In this document: one piece after another, positions 7,745 to 17,077 of the stretch | Layout of the letters: every line of letters starts with the position of its first letter | Position numbering within the stretch: the first letter of the stretch is position 1 | DNA from: an uncultured Dehalococcoidia bacterium | Lineage (GTDB): Bacteria > Chloroflexota > Dehalococcoidia > Lucifugimonadales > CAJWER01 | Direction of reading: 5' to 3' | Length of the DNA: 64,000 bases | NCBI GenBank assembly: GCA_958296115.1 | Contig: OY282442.1 | Location: forward strand, 468,001-532,000 | Position numbers and translations under genes: made by a program | Notes under the pieces: generated by a model | The model's database searches: none | Seen by the model: the letters and a program-made list of their open reading frames with translations, nothing else | What the model was told of the DNA's origin: nothing

Positions 7745-10700
7745 CTACTCGTACCGCAGCGCCTCGGCGGGATATATCCTCGATGCCTGCCGCGCGGGGA
7801 TGAACGTGGTCAGCAGTGAGAAGGCGTAGGTAATTGCCAGTATCACGCCAATCTGGAGCCACGGAATGGTGAACGCGAACCCGATAGCCGCCTCGGAGTT
7901 GATATCGTTCACCGCGTTGTACGAGAGCAGGAGCCCGAGCCCCAGCCCGATCACCGTTCCGAGCAGTGAGACGAAGGACGATTCCAGCAGGAAGCTGAGG
8001 GCCACCATGCCGCGCTTGTACCCTATGGCCCGCAGTACGCCAATCTGCTGGCGCCGCTCGACTACGGCGCGGGTGCTGATGACCCCCAGGGCGGCCACCC
8101 CTACCAGGAGCCCAAGCGCCATGAAGCCCGTGAACAGCCGGAAGAACGCGCGGCCCGCCGCGTTCTGCTCCTCGATGGTCTCCGCGAACACCTCCGCCTG
8201 CATCCCGTTCTCCAAGAACGCCGCCTCCAGCGCGTTCGTCGTCTCCTTGGCGTCCACGCCGTCAGCCAGCCGGAACCGGTACTCGGTCAGCGGGATGATG
8301 AATTGCGTGGCCCCGTCAATCAGGCTCTTGGAGCCGAGTATCCTGAACGCGTCGGTGTGGACGCGGTCGAACACTCCGATGACCGTTACCGAGACCTCTA
8401 TACCGGTCTGCGGCTCCCTCACGTCCAGGGAGATAGGGGCCATGCTGGCAGACTCGTAGCTCAGGTCCCCAAACAGGCGCGGGTCGTCCCCCGCCTGCGC
8501 GATCTCCGCGTCGGTGGGCAGCGCGAGCCCCCCCACTATCGCCAGCGACGGGTCCGCCCGCATCGCCTCCAGGACGTCTTTGGAGGTGGGACCGTACCCG
8601 TCCGCGATGATCTTCATGTCTATCTCCGCGGAGGACAGGAAGGCGTCGTCCAGCAGCATCATCCCAGAATTGCTGAACCAGCGTCCCTTCTCGCCCTCCC
8701 CCTGCCTCAGCTCGACCGGCACGCTGGTGAAGCCCGCGACCGACTCGAAGTCCGACGGCGACAGGCCTGGGGCAGCCTCTATGTCCGCGTCAACGTCGCC
8801 TATCGGGGAGTTGAAGTTGACCGTCCCGCCAACATCGAAGCCCATATAGGCCTTGCTCGGCTCCACGAGCTGGCTCGTGAACGTCCCCGTCAACACGGAC
8901 ATCACTATCAGCGTGAATATGACCAGCGCGAACATCGCAAGGGTCAGCCCCGTCCTGAACCTGGAGCTCATGGGATAGGCCACGGCTGTAACCAGCACGG
9001 GGCGCAGTCGTCCTATCCTCGACGTGAGCGCCGACAGGATACGCACGAGCAGGTCGGCGTTGTACATCACCGTCCAGACCGCCGCCCCTACCATCGCCGC
9101 GCCCGACACGAACATGACCTGGAAGCCGCCCTGCAGCTCGCCGACTATGGGCTCGAAGGTAGAGAGCGGCAATGCCCAGAAGGCCAGCATCAGCCCGCCC
9201 GTGAGCGTGGAGGACAGCCTGTTGACGGCCCCGGCGCGCATGGACGTCCACCCAAGTCCCCATCGCGCCATCAACCCGAGCCCGATTATCAGCAGCGATA
9301 CGCCCGCGCCGAACCATGCCGAGCTGTCCCAACGCGCAGTTGCGAAGTAGGTGAGTACGACGCCGCCCGCGAAGACGAGCCATCCCCTCATCAGGTAGGG
9401 CTGTATGAACCTCAGGAGGGCTATCAGTACCGGCGCGAACCAGACTGGAATCACCGCCACGGAGAGGAGAAGGTTCTTGCCGAACTGGCCGGGGCGTCTC
9501 TGGACGAGAGAGCGCGCCGCGGCGAACAGATAGTAGCCGGGCAAAACCAGTGCCTTGAGCAAGCCCAGCAGCCGCTCCATGAACGTAGGCTCTATCTTGG
9601 GGATGATTGTCTCCGGCAGGTCGCGTATGGCAACGATGATGTTGAGCTGGCTCACCCTGTACGCCGAAACAGCGACCGTCGCGAAGGTGATGGTCATCCC
9701 AAGACAGTACGCCACGATGATGCTGCGCGGCTCGAATCGGATGACGAACGTGAAGCCCGCTTCGGTGCTGGCGAATATCTGGTTGAGCGCCGTCACCATC
9801 AGCGTGCTCACTCCAAGCCCCAGGGCCACCCCGATAGCCGCCGATACGATTGCGTATGCCGTGCCCTCGAACGCGAACATCATCATCAGGTGATGCCGCT
9901 TCGCGCCGACGGCCCGCGCCATGCCCATCTCCGACTTTCTCGCCGCCGCGAGCATCACGAATATCAGGAAGATGAGCAGTATCCCAACGGCTATCGAGAA
10001 GGTGCCGAACAGGATGAAGAACGAGGTCGCCTGGCTGCCGGCCTGGTCAGCGCTCTCGAGCAGGTTGCTCTTGATCTCTATCACCCTCAGGTCGGACAGC
10101 GACAGGGAGAGCGTGAACGCATCCTCGAGGCCCTCGATTCCCTCTTCTTCGATCTGGTCCAGCACGACCTGGCGCGCCTCTTCGTCCGCCAGCAGGCTGT
10201 TCAGCTCGTCCGTAAGGCCCGGCTTCTGAAGCTCCGCCGCGAAGCTCGTCAGCCTGTCCTTCAGATCGGCGTCCAAGCCCTCCTCGGCGGTCTTCTTGTT
10301 CACGGCGGCAATGACCGCCTCCTGGTTGAACAGGTCCTTGAGCTGCGCCGCGACCTCCCTATCGTTGAGCAGGACTCTGAGACCCTTGGTAACCTCCTCG
10401 CTCAGGTCCGCGCCGGAGCGCGCGTCTCCCACGTTGGAGACGGACACGGTGTTGACCGGGCCCGGCGGCTCGAGCAGCGCCTGAGCCTGCTCTAGCGTCA
10501 TCAACATGGTCGGCTGGTTCCCTGCGAACCCGCCGGGCCTCAGCGTGCCCTTGATGCTGAAGGTCTCGGTCCGATCCTGCAGAAAGACGACGATCTCGTC
10601 TCCGGCGCGGGCATCGAGCTCCTCGACGCCGCTTTCCGAGACATACACTTCGTCATCGGCGAGGTCGTCCAAGCGCGTCTCGCCGCCTCCGACGAGCGCG

Positions 10701-11209
10701 AGGCCGCCAAACCCCGCCATCCTGGCGGGGTCGAGGGCGACGATGTTCATTCGGCCCTCGCTGAGCTGGGTCCGCTTGTTCTGGACAGGGGCCCGCTCGG
10801 AGATATGCGGCATTGCGCCGTCAACGTTCTCGTCGGCGGATAGATGGGCGAGGATCTCGTCGAGACGCTCCTGGGACATGTAGGCCACCCCGAAGCTGCC
10901 TCCCTCGCCGACCCTCGTAGGCGCTATGGTCTCGTCAATCTGCTGCAGACCCTCCACGGCCTGATTGCGGATAGAGAAGCTGAGGGTATCGCCCGTGCCG
11001 AAGGCGGCGGCCATGATTACGGTGCTCAGCATGACGCCCACGATTATCAGGATGGTCTGTCCCGGCCTGCGCGGGATGGGGCGGAGACCCATCTTCAGCA
11101 TTATCCTGTTCCGAAACGCCAGCGCGCCGAGCGCCGCCATGGATGCGAGCGCTATCCCCAAGAGGACGTACATGAGGGTCGTCATAGAGATGCCGAAGAG
11201 CTCGTTCAC
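7745..11209 (-). CDS. Large ABC transporter permease with two FtsX domains
   Basis: About 1154 aa. The GTG at 11209 is chosen because it overlaps the stop of the ATPase gene in a GTGA arrangement; the frame continues upstream only as a shadow of the ATPase. After a first membrane segment ([15 protein letters not shown]) come a MacB-like extracytoplasmic region, an FtsX permease unit with the [21 protein letters not shown] helix, several further membrane helices, a second extracytoplasmic region and a C-terminal FtsX unit ([21 protein letters not shown]). This resembles fused LolC/MacB-type permeases that drive lipoprotein or peptide export. It forms an exporter with the ATPase encoded just upstream. 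Confidence 0.85.
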   Translation of the reverse strand: MNELFGISMTTLMYVLLGIALASMAALGALAFRNRIMLKMGLRPIPRRPGQTILIIVGVMLSTVIMAAAFGTGDTLSFSIRNQAVEGLQQIDETIAPTRVGEGGSFGVAYMSQERLDEILAHLSADENVDGAMPHISERAPVQNKRTQLSEGRMNIVALDPARMAGFGGLALVGGGETRLDDLADDEVYVSESGVEELDARAGDEIVVFLQDRTETFSIKGTLRPGGFAGNQPTMLMTLEQAQALLEPPGPVNTVSVSNVGDARSGADLSEEVTKGLRVLLNDREVAAQLKDLFNQEAVIAAVNKKTAEEGLDADLKDRLTSFAAELQKPGLTDELNSLLADEEARQVVLDQIEEEGIEGLEDAFTLSLSLSDLRVIEIKSNLLESADQAGSQATSFFILFGTFSIAVGILLIFLIFVMLAAARKSEMGMARAVGAKRHHLMMMFAFEGTAYAIVSAAIGVALGLGVSTLMVTALNQIFASTEAGFTFVIRFEPRSIIVAYCLGMTITFATVAVSAYRVSQLNIIVAIRDLPETIIPKIEPTFMERLLGLLKALVLPGYYLFAAARSLVQRRPGQFGKNLLLSVAVIPVWFAPVLIALLRFIQPYLMRGWLVFAGGVVLTYFATARWDSSAWFGAGVSLLIIGLGLMARWGLGWTSMRAGAVNRLSSTLTGGLMLAFWALPLSTFEPIVGELQGGFQVMFVSGAAMVGAAVWTVMYNADLLVRILSALTSRIGRLRPVLVTAVAYPMSSRFRTGLTLAMFALVIFTLIVMSVLTGTFTSQLVEPSKAYMGFDVGGTVNFNSPIGDVDADIEAAPGLSPSDFESVAGFTSVPVELRQGEGEKGRWFSNSGMMLLDDAFLSSAEIDMKIIADGYGPTSKDVLEAMRADPSLAIVGGLALPTDAEIAQAGDDPRLFGDLSYESASMAPISLDVREPQTGIEVSVTVIGVFDRVHTDAFRILGSKSLIDGATQFIIPLTEYRFRLADGVDAKETTNALEAAFLENGMQAEVFAETIEEQNAAGRAFFRLFTGFMALGLLVGVAALGVISTRAVVERRQQIGVLRAIGYKRGMVALSFLLESSFVSLLGTVIGLGLGLLLSYNAVNDINSEAAIGFAFTIPWLQIGVILAITYAFSLLTTFIPARQASRIYPAEALRYE

Positions 11210-11940
11210 TGGCCTGCGGCCTCCTCTCCGGCGTTTCCGGCAGCATGAGCCCCGCCCAGTCCGTCGTCTTCTATCAGCCCGTCGCGCATCTTGACGATTC
11301 GGCGCCCGATGCGCCCGACCTCGATGGAGTGGGTTACTATCACGAAGGTCTGGCCGTTGGAGCGGTTCAGGTCGAGTATCAGCTCGACTATCTCCTCGGC
11401 GGTCTCGCTGTCCAGGTCTCCCGTCGGCTCGTCCGCCCAGATGATGGCCGGCGAGTTCACCAGCGCCCGCGCAATCGTGACGCGCTGCCGCTGGCCGCCC
11501 GACAACTCGCCGGGAATATGGTCCGCGCGGTCTGCCAATCCCACCATCTCCAGCATCCCAGCGGCGCGCTTGCGAGACTCCGACGACCCTACGCCCGATA
11601 CCAAGAGCGGCATCTCGACGTTCTCGATGGCAGTCAGCACCGGCAGCAGGTTGTATAGCTGGAACACGAACCCCATACGGCGGGCCCGGTACTCGCTCCT
11701 CTCGTTGTCCGGCAGGTCGTGAAGCGCCGCCCCGTCTATGAGGACCCGCCCGGCGTCTATCTCGTCCAGGCCGGACAGGCAATTCAGCATGGTGGTCTTG
11801 CCGCAGCCGCTCGGCCCCATGATGGTTACTATCTCGCCGCGCTCCACGTCTAGGTCAATCCCCCTGAGCGCGTTGACTCTCACTGCACCCGTGTCGTATG
11901 TCTTCTCGATGCCCTGAGCGGATATTATCAGGTCGTTCAT
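11206..11940 (-). CDS. ABC transporter ATP-binding protein (MacB/LolD type)
   Basis: 244 aa from the ATG at 11940, which follows GAAAGGGG; a further upstream frame start lacks a site. Walker A is GPSGCGKTT, the signature is LSGGQRQRV, Walker B is [12 protein letters not shown] and the switch His is in VIVTHS. The sequence, including [16 protein letters not shown], belongs to the MacB/LolD class that energises FtsX-type permeases. Translation is coupled to the permease through a 4-nt overlap. Confidence 0.92.
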   Translation of the reverse strand: MNDLIISAQGIEKTYDTGAVRVNALRGIDLDVERGEIVTIMGPSGCGKTTMLNCLSGLDEIDAGRVLIDGAALHDLPDNERSEYRARRMGFVFQLYNLLPVLTAIENVEMPLLVSGVGSSESRKRAAGMLEMVGLADRADHIPGELSGGQRQRVTIARALVNSPAIIWADEPTGDLDSETAEEIVELILDLNRSNGQTFVIVTHSIEVGRIGRRIVKMRDGLIEDDGLGGAHAAGNAGEEAAGQ

Positions 11941-12095
11941 AAGCCCCTTTCGCGGCTCGCGGCGGCAGCAACCGACAGCTCGCAATCGCGTGATTACTAT
12001 TAATCATAGCGTAATTCGCATTGCCTCGCACCCAAATCCACCACCTGACAGGGCAATCGCATCTAAATTGCCCCCAAATTGCCCCAGATCACCCC

Positions 12096-12125
12096 TTGAC
12101 ACCGCGAGAACAGTCGTGCTATTCT
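12096..12125 (+). promoter_or_regulatory. Promoter of repeat copy A
   Basis: TTGACA at 12096-12101, an 18-nt spacer, then TATTCT at 12120-12125 preceded by TGC. The predicted start is about 12132, at the base of a CCCGAAGGG hairpin. The hexamers are retained in copies B and C. Confidence 0.6.
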
Positions 12126-12131
12126 GATAGA

Positions 12132-12570
12132 CGGCCCGAAGGGGCGTACTCCAAACGAGCACAGAACCACCTCTGCCAAATCTGGGTATTCATGCCGCCG
12201 CTGATGTTGGGACGGGACCACCTGCGGTATGAGAAGGTCCGGCTGTGTTTCGGCGCCTCGCCAGGAGGACGCAGTGCCAAATGCGTCTCCCCCGTTCCAG
12301 GTGCGGACTCTCGGTAACACGGGAGGACCGTAGCCAGCGCAGCCCGACGCCTTGGCGGGTGAAAGGTCCAAGCGCGAAACGCAGGCGGTCCCGCAAAGGA
12401 CCGTCAGCCGTCCGGGAAAGTTAGAGGAGGGGCTGCACCCCCAGTGTCGGCGGGCGATCGACGTCGGCATCCTCGAAGCAAGTACCGGAGTCACTGCCTT
12501 GCAAGGCAAACTCATCTCCCGCGAGAGCGGGGGAACCAGGAGTAGATAGGGCGCGGGTCGCAAGACCCGC
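12132..12570 (+). ncRNA. Candidate structured RNA of the triplicated element, copy A
   Basis: Conserved stretch downstream of the promoter. Visible hairpins are ACGgCCC-GAA-GGGgCGT at the 5' end, CAGA...TCTG, GGTCC-CGCAAA-GGACC, GGGG-CTGCA-CCCC, CCCGC-GAGA-GCGGG, and a final GCGGGTC-GCAA-GACCCGC at 12553-12570. More than 100 nt around 12421-12530 are identical in all three copies. I do not recognise an Rfam class. Alternatives are the end region of a decayed TnpB-type transposon or a reRNA-like guide. Confidence 0.45.
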
Positions 12571-12917
12571 CAAGTTCCCTCTCCCTCACGGGGGAAAGGG
12601 CCAGGGTGAGGGCAAACGCCCCGCCCTGCGTCCCCTCCCCCTAGGGGAAGGGCTAGGATAAGGGCGATTCCCCGCCTTATCCCATCTCCCTAGACGGGAG
12701 AGGGCTAGGGTAAGGGCGATAAGCCAGGCGCAGAAGCGGCTAGAACCCGCCAGAGCGCCAATCGAAGGAGCCGACCGAGACAACGCGAACATAGACGAAG
12801 GCGCCAAGAGGGTGCCAGCCTTCATCACTCCCGGTGAGGGGGGAGAGACCTAGGGTGAGGGCAATTCAGCGCGTCCCAAACCCTGCTCGCGCACAGCCCG
12901 GCCCGCTCCGCGAGCCA

Positions 12918-13922
12918 TCATCCCAGGATGCGGCCCGTCGCCCGCAGCAGGGTCTCCTGCACCAGCAGCTCATGGTCCAGCGAGCGGTCTGGCTCCTTCT
13001 CGCCGCGCACGTCCTCGACGAATGCCTTGAGGCTCGCAACGTACCGCCTCCGGTCTTCGAGACGGATGGTCGATACCCCGGCCGGGAAGCCCCCGCGCGG
13101 CTCCGCGAGACACAGCCGCAGGGTGTCCGCCGGCTCGAACGGCTCCATGATGGCCGAGCCGCGATCGCCGTACACCTCGAAGCGCCGCGCCGTCGGCATC
13201 GGCTCCATGCCCGCTATGTCGATGATTGCCATAGCCCCGCCGTACTCGAATACGGCCAGCCCGTTGTCCGTGAAACCCTCGACCGGCGACACGTCCCGGC
13301 GCATGAAGGACGTTACCCTCTCCGGCCTTCCAAGAATCCAGACGACCTGGTCGAGAACATGGCCCGCGAGGTCGTAGAAGACGCCTCCCTTGTGGACCTT
13401 GACCCGCTCGTGCGCGTCCACTGCCAAGCTGGTGGACATGTGCGCCCTGACGGCGAAGACGTGGCCCAGGAACCCCGACCGCGCCCACTCGGAGATGCGC
13501 GAGAACCCGTCGTGATACCTGAACATATACCCAAGCTGCACCAGCAGCCCGCGCTCCCTCGCCTTGGCGATAACCCGCTCGAAATGGGGCCAGTCATCGC
13601 CCGCCGGCTTGTCGTAAAAGACATGCTTGCCGGCGTCTATGATCTCCTCGGTCTGCGGCAGGCTCTCGGCGTTCAGCCCCTCGGAGGACACCGCCGCTAT
13701 CGACGAATCCTCCAGTATCTCCGACTTGTCGTCTATCCATCGAACGGAAGACCAGGGCGGCGCGTTCGACTTCTTCAGCTCCTCGCGCCGGAGGATGTCA
13801 GGCTCATATACACCCACGACCTCGACGTCCCGGTTCTCCAACATCACCTGGAGAACGCCCGGCGCGTGGGCGTGCTTGGTCCCGTACTGGGCCATCTTGA
13901 TGGGCTCGGCGTCACCGCTCAT
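12918..13922 (-). CDS. Gfo/Idh/MocA-family oxidoreductase
   Basis: 334 aa from the ATG at 13922, which has GGAGG just upstream; the longer frame to 14003 has no ribosome site. The Rossmann region begins IKMAQYGTKHAHAPG, with the catalytic-Lys motif FYDKPAGDD at about 98-106 and the family HxxD-like segment DLAGHVLDQVVWILG further on. The substrate is probably a sugar or polyol. It is divergent from the truncated enolase-family gene at 14087; such pairs often sit in one sugar-acid catabolic locus. Confidence 0.85.
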   Translation of the reverse strand: MSGDAEPIKMAQYGTKHAHAPGVLQVMLENRDVEVVGVYEPDILRREELKKSNAPPWSSVRWIDDKSEILEDSSIAAVSSEGLNAESLPQTEEIIDAGKHVFYDKPAGDDWPHFERVIAKARERGLLVQLGYMFRYHDGFSRISEWARSGFLGHVFAVRAHMSTSLAVDAHERVKVHKGGVFYDLAGHVLDQVVWILGRPERVTSFMRRDVSPVEGFTDNGLAVFEYGGAMAIIDIAGMEPMPTARRFEVYGDRGSAIMEPFEPADTLRLCLAEPRGGFPAGVSTIRLEDRRRYVASLKAFVEDVRGEKEPDRSLDHELLVQETLLRATGRILG

Positions 13923-14086
13923 AGCAGGTCCTCCACTTGGCAAGATAGGGTCATCTGGCATTCTACAACGTAGCCCGCCGAGCCAACATAGCCCAACTTG
14001 CATTCCCCATGTCTGGAACCTACGCTTGACCGCGCGAGGCCGCGCCCCCCGGTTGGCGCAGGGGGTTGTGTGAACGGGGGCGTTCG

Positions 14087-14473
14087 ATGCGTATAACCGA
14101 CGTCGAGGTAATCGAGTTCAGGACGACCAGCAGGGGGAGGCCGACCCGGTGGAATTACGGCCTCTGGAGTAACGAGGAGCGCGAAACGACCGCGACCGTC
14201 ACCCGTATCGCCACGGACGAGGGCATCGACGGCTGCATGGTCGGCGGCGGCAAGGCAGCCATAGAGGGCGTCATGAAGCCGATGCTCGTCGGCGAGGACC
14301 CGATGTACCGCGAGCGGCTGTGGAATTGGATGGACCAGAGCGCCACCTTCAGCAGGCAGATCCACGAAAGCGACGCGGGCGTCATGGACGGCGACGGCAA
14401 CGTGGTCGCCTCGGACATCCCGGGGCTGGGCATCGACCTGGACTGGAGCTACATCGACGACAATCGGATCTGA
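14087..14473 (+). pseudogene. Internally deleted enolase-superfamily (mandelate racemase-like) gene
   Basis: 128 codons from the ATG at 14087. The first 90 residues (MRITDVEVIEFRT, TDEGIDGCMVGG, KPMLVGEDPMYRERLWNWM) match the N-terminal capping domain of the mandelate racemase/muconate cycloisomerase group. The last 30 (MDGDGNVVASDIPGLG, DLDWSYID) match the extreme C-terminus. The TIM-barrel core, with the KxK base, the Asp/Glu/Glu metal ligands and the His, is absent, while the frame is preserved. A full-length paralogue of 366 aa lies at 51662-52762. It is most likely a non-functional remnant. Confidence 0.7.
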
Positions 14474-14480
14474 CGCTCAA

Positions 14481-14507
14481 GGCCCGCCGGGAGAATCCCG
14501 GCGGGCC
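14481..14507. terminator. Strong bidirectional-type hairpin between convergent genes
   Basis: A perfect 12-bp stem (14481-14492 with 14496-14507) with a 3-nt GAA loop lies between the stop of the truncated enolase gene (plus) and the end of ftsZ (minus). There is no long T-tract, but the position and stability suit a shared terminator. Confidence 0.6.
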
Positions 14508-14543
14508 CCTTCGAGGTTGGTATCGTCGCTGTTGCGGGCGGAG

Positions 14544-15647
14544 CTACGCGACCGGGACCTGCGCCCTGCCGTTGCTGCGGTACTTCGAGAGCCTGCGCAG
14601 GAATGGCGGTATGTCGAGGTCCGAATCGCCAATCCCGTCCATCGACCCCTCCAGGATGTCCCTGAGGTCTTCCTCCCGCTCCTTCATCGACTCCGCGGTC
14701 GGGAACCCCGTCGCCACGACGGTCAGCTTGACCTCGTTGTCGCTCTTCTCGTTCGTCCCCATGCCGAAGATTATGTTGCAATCCGGATGGACTACCCGCT
14801 GGATGACCTCCGCGGCCTCGTGGAGCTCGGAGAGCTTCAGGTCCGAGCCGCCGATGATGTTGAACAGCACCCCGGTGGCCCCTTCGATGGAGACGTCGAG
14901 CAGCGGGTTGGAGATGGCGTGCTGGGCGGCGTCCTTGGCGCGGTGCTCGCCCGTGCCCCAGCCTATCGACATCCAGGCCGGCCCCGAGTTCCGCATGACC
15001 GCCTGGACGTCGGCGAAGTCCAAGTTGATCTCGCCCGGGGAGGTTACGAGCTCCGCGATGGACTGCACCCCAAGCCGCAGAACGTCGTCCGCCATCTTGA
15101 AGGCGTTTTCGGTGGTGAGCTCGTCCTCGGCTATCAGGCTCAGGCGCTCGTTGGGGATCACTATCAGCGTGTCCACGTGATCCTGGAGGCGCTTTATGCC
15201 CTCTTCGGCGGTCCGGAAGCGCCTGACGCCCTCGAATCCGAAGGGCGTGGTGACCACGCCGACGGTGAGCGCGTTGGTCTCCTTGATGATCTCCGCGAGG
15301 ACGGGAGCCGCGCCGGTGCCGGTCCCTCCGCCCATGCCTGCGGCGATGAAGACCATGTCGGCGTCGCTGACGGTCTCCATGAGCGCGTCGCGGCTCTCGT
15401 CGGCGGCGCGCGCGCCTACGTCCGGATCGCCGCCGACGCCTTTGCCCTCGGTGAGGATGTCGCCGATGCTGATCCTCATGGGAACGTCGCACCGCACGAG
15501 CGCCTGGCTGTCGGTGTTGACGACCATGTACTCAACGCTGCGGATGGGCTCTCGGAACATCCTTGCGACGGCATTGGAGCCGCCACCGCCCACTCCTATG
15601 ACCTTGATCTTGGTGTAGCCGATCTGGTCCCTGGTGTTCTCAACCAT
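14544..15647 (-). CDS. ftsZ: Cell division protein FtsZ
   Basis: 367 aa, a usual length. The tubulin signature GGGTGTGA is at about residues 106-113, preceded by the GVGGGGSNAV nucleotide loop near 18-27. The T7 region with NLDFADV follows, and the C-terminal tail ends in the FtsA/ZipA-type anchor DLDIPPFLRR. FtsZ is the GTPase that polymerises at the division site. Its ATG overlaps the ftsA stop (TAATG), so translation is coupled. No other division or murein gene follows; the next gene is convergent. Confidence 0.97.
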   Translation of the reverse strand: MVENTRDQIGYTKIKVIGVGGGGSNAVARMFREPIRSVEYMVVNTDSQALVRCDVPMRISIGDILTEGKGVGGDPDVGARAADESRDALMETVSDADMVFIAAGMGGGTGTGAAPVLAEIIKETNALTVGVVTTPFGFEGVRRFRTAEEGIKRLQDHVDTLIVIPNERLSLIAEDELTTENAFKMADDVLRLGVQSIAELVTSPGEINLDFADVQAVMRNSGPAWMSIGWGTGEHRAKDAAQHAISNPLLDVSIEGATGVLFNIIGGSDLKLSELHEAAEVIQRVVHPDCNIIFGMGTNEKSDNEVKLTVVATGFPTAESMKEREEDLRDILEGSMDGIGDSDLDIPPFLRRLSKYRSNGRAQVPVA

Positions 15648-17026
15648 TAGATCCTCCCTTTCTTTGTTTCGGAAGTCTGAGTGTCAGAGGGCTTCGACTT
15701 GCCGAACAAGCCGAGCACGTTCTGCATGATGCCTTTTCTGTCGTTCTCTTCGCTGCCCTGTCGCACGGCGGCCGCCTCGGCGTCGGCTGGGGCTGGGCCG
15801 TCGTTGGCGGCGGCCCAGAGCAGGATGCCGACGGCTGTCGCGTATGCGGAATCCTTGAGAGCGTCCGGCAGGCGGGCAGCGTCGCCGGGGACGCCGTTGC
15901 GGACCTCGACCGCGAGGATGCTCTGCATGAGGGTAGCCAGGCCCGGCAGGTTGGACCCGCCGCCGGTGAGCACCATCTTGGACCTGGTGGATTCGGGGAG
16001 ATCGGCCTGGTCCAGCTTTATGCCTATCAACCTGGCGAGCTCCTGCGCGCGTTGCCGGGTGAGCTGGCTTATCTCGCCCCCCTTGACCTTCAGGTCCATC
16101 TCTCGCCCATCGACGGGGAAGGTAATATCCTGGTTGTCTCGGGACGAGTACACCTCCGCGCTGCCGCACTGGAGCTTGGCTTTCTCGGCAGCCTCGTAGT
16201 GGGTGTGGAACATCATTGCGATGTCGTTCGTGAACTGGTATCCGCCGACGGGGATGACGCCCGTATAGCGGATCTTTCCCTTCTCGAAGGCCACGATGTC
16301 CGACGTGCCGCCGCCGATGTCCACCAACACGACGCCGTTCTCCCTCTCTTCCGGGGTGAGGACGGCCATGCTGCTCGCCAGCGGCTCCATGACCATGCTG
16401 GACCTATGGACGCGGGCGAGCTCCACGGCGTCTTCGAGCTTGTCTATCAACCCGGACATGCCCGACACGACGTGCGTATCCACCTCGACCTTGTCGCTGT
16501 GCATCCCTATCGGGTTCCGGATGCCCTCTTCGCCGTCTACGCTGTAGCTCACCCGGACGGCTTGGACCATCTGGCGGCCTGGGCGGTCCACGGCGGTGAA
16601 CTGTTCCGGCTCCCCAGCTAGGGAGTCCGCGGTTATCACGCCGGGATGGGCGGTGTCCTCAATCTTATCGCGCCTGTTCTCGAAAGTTATGTGAGCGCCG
16701 GTCACGCCCACGAAGGCTGATTCGATCTTGTAGCCGGTCGCTGTCTCCACTCTGCCGACCGCTTCCCTGATAGCCTCTGCCGAGGCCTGCACGTCAGTAA
16801 CGGTTCCTTTGCGAATGCCGCGGCTGGACACCACGCTGTGCGCCATTACCTCGACGCCGCCTCTCGCCTTCTTGCGCCCCGCTATCGCGCACACCTTGGT
16901 TGTGCCGACGTCAATTGCGGCAATCAGGTCGGCGGGCGCTCGGCGCAGAACGGCGCGCTCGGCTGTCGCCTCGTCCATCGTCGCTCCTGTGTCATGCCGG
17001 ATCGCCGTTTCAGTCTGTATTGCCAT
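15647..17026 (-). CDS. ftsA: Cell division protein FtsA
   Basis: 459 aa of the actin/Hsp70 fold: phosphate-1 loop LIAAIDVGTTKVCAI, the SHS2 (1C) domain with VGVTGAHITFENRR, phosphate-2 loop VVLVDIGGGTSDIVAF and adenosine motif MVLTGGGSNLPGL. The C-terminal 60 residues are a charged linker leading to GLFGKSKP, a candidate membrane or partner segment. FtsA tethers FtsZ filaments to the membrane. The start is preceded by a purine-rich GGGGGAGA. It lies between rsmH (51 nt upstream) and ftsZ (1-nt overlap). Confidence 0.95.
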   Translation of the reverse strand: MAIQTETAIRHDTGATMDEATAERAVLRRAPADLIAAIDVGTTKVCAIAGRKKARGGVEVMAHSVVSSRGIRKGTVTDVQASAEAIREAVGRVETATGYKIESAFVGVTGAHITFENRRDKIEDTAHPGVITADSLAGEPEQFTAVDRPGRQMVQAVRVSYSVDGEEGIRNPIGMHSDKVEVDTHVVSGMSGLIDKLEDAVELARVHRSSMVMEPLASSMAVLTPEERENGVVLVDIGGGTSDIVAFEKGKIRYTGVIPVGGYQFTNDIAMMFHTHYEAAEKAKLQCGSAEVYSSRDNQDITFPVDGREMDLKVKGGEISQLTRQRAQELARLIGIKLDQADLPESTRSKMVLTGGGSNLPGLATLMQSILAVEVRNGVPGDAARLPDALKDSAYATAVGILLWAAANDGPAPADAEAAAVRQGSEENDRKGIMQNVLGLFGKSKPSDTQTSETKKGRI

Positions 17027-17077
17027 CCGCTCTCCCCCTTGAACTTGACTTCACCATCTGACGACCTCCGCTGTGAT

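Larger units (their letters stand above)
12063..12875 (+). repeat. Triplicated long element, copy A
   Basis: Matches copy B (46095-46863, minus) and copy C (60652-61370, plus). Order: two AAATTGCCCC(C) units, a TTGACA-N18-TATTCT promoter, a conserved hairpin-rich stretch to about 12570, then several CCCTCTCCC-type palindromes with AGGGTGAGGGC tails, and finally a segment (about 12760-12875) shared with copy B. An open frame (12352-12549) recurs but is broken in copy C, and single-base length differences upstream argue against coding. This element fills nearly all of the 977-nt gap between 11941 and 12917. Confidence 0.85.

Noticed and set aside
8303-10495. 730-codon plus-strand ORF opposite the FtsX permease
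   Set aside because: It is a GC-skew shadow, rich in Arg/Gly/Pro/His with no family features, and lies antisense to a clear permease gene.
11210-11782. N-terminal extension of the FtsX permease frame
   Set aside because: This part is an alternative-frame reading of the ATPase gene; the GTGA overlap at 11206-11209 marks the true start.
12352-12549. 65-codon ORF (MAGERSKRETQAVPQ...) that recurs in all three long repeats
   Set aside because: Copy C has a changed frame near its end, the upstream region has single-base length changes among copies, and no ribosome site precedes it. A TnpB-end origin was considered but not supported by clear motifs.
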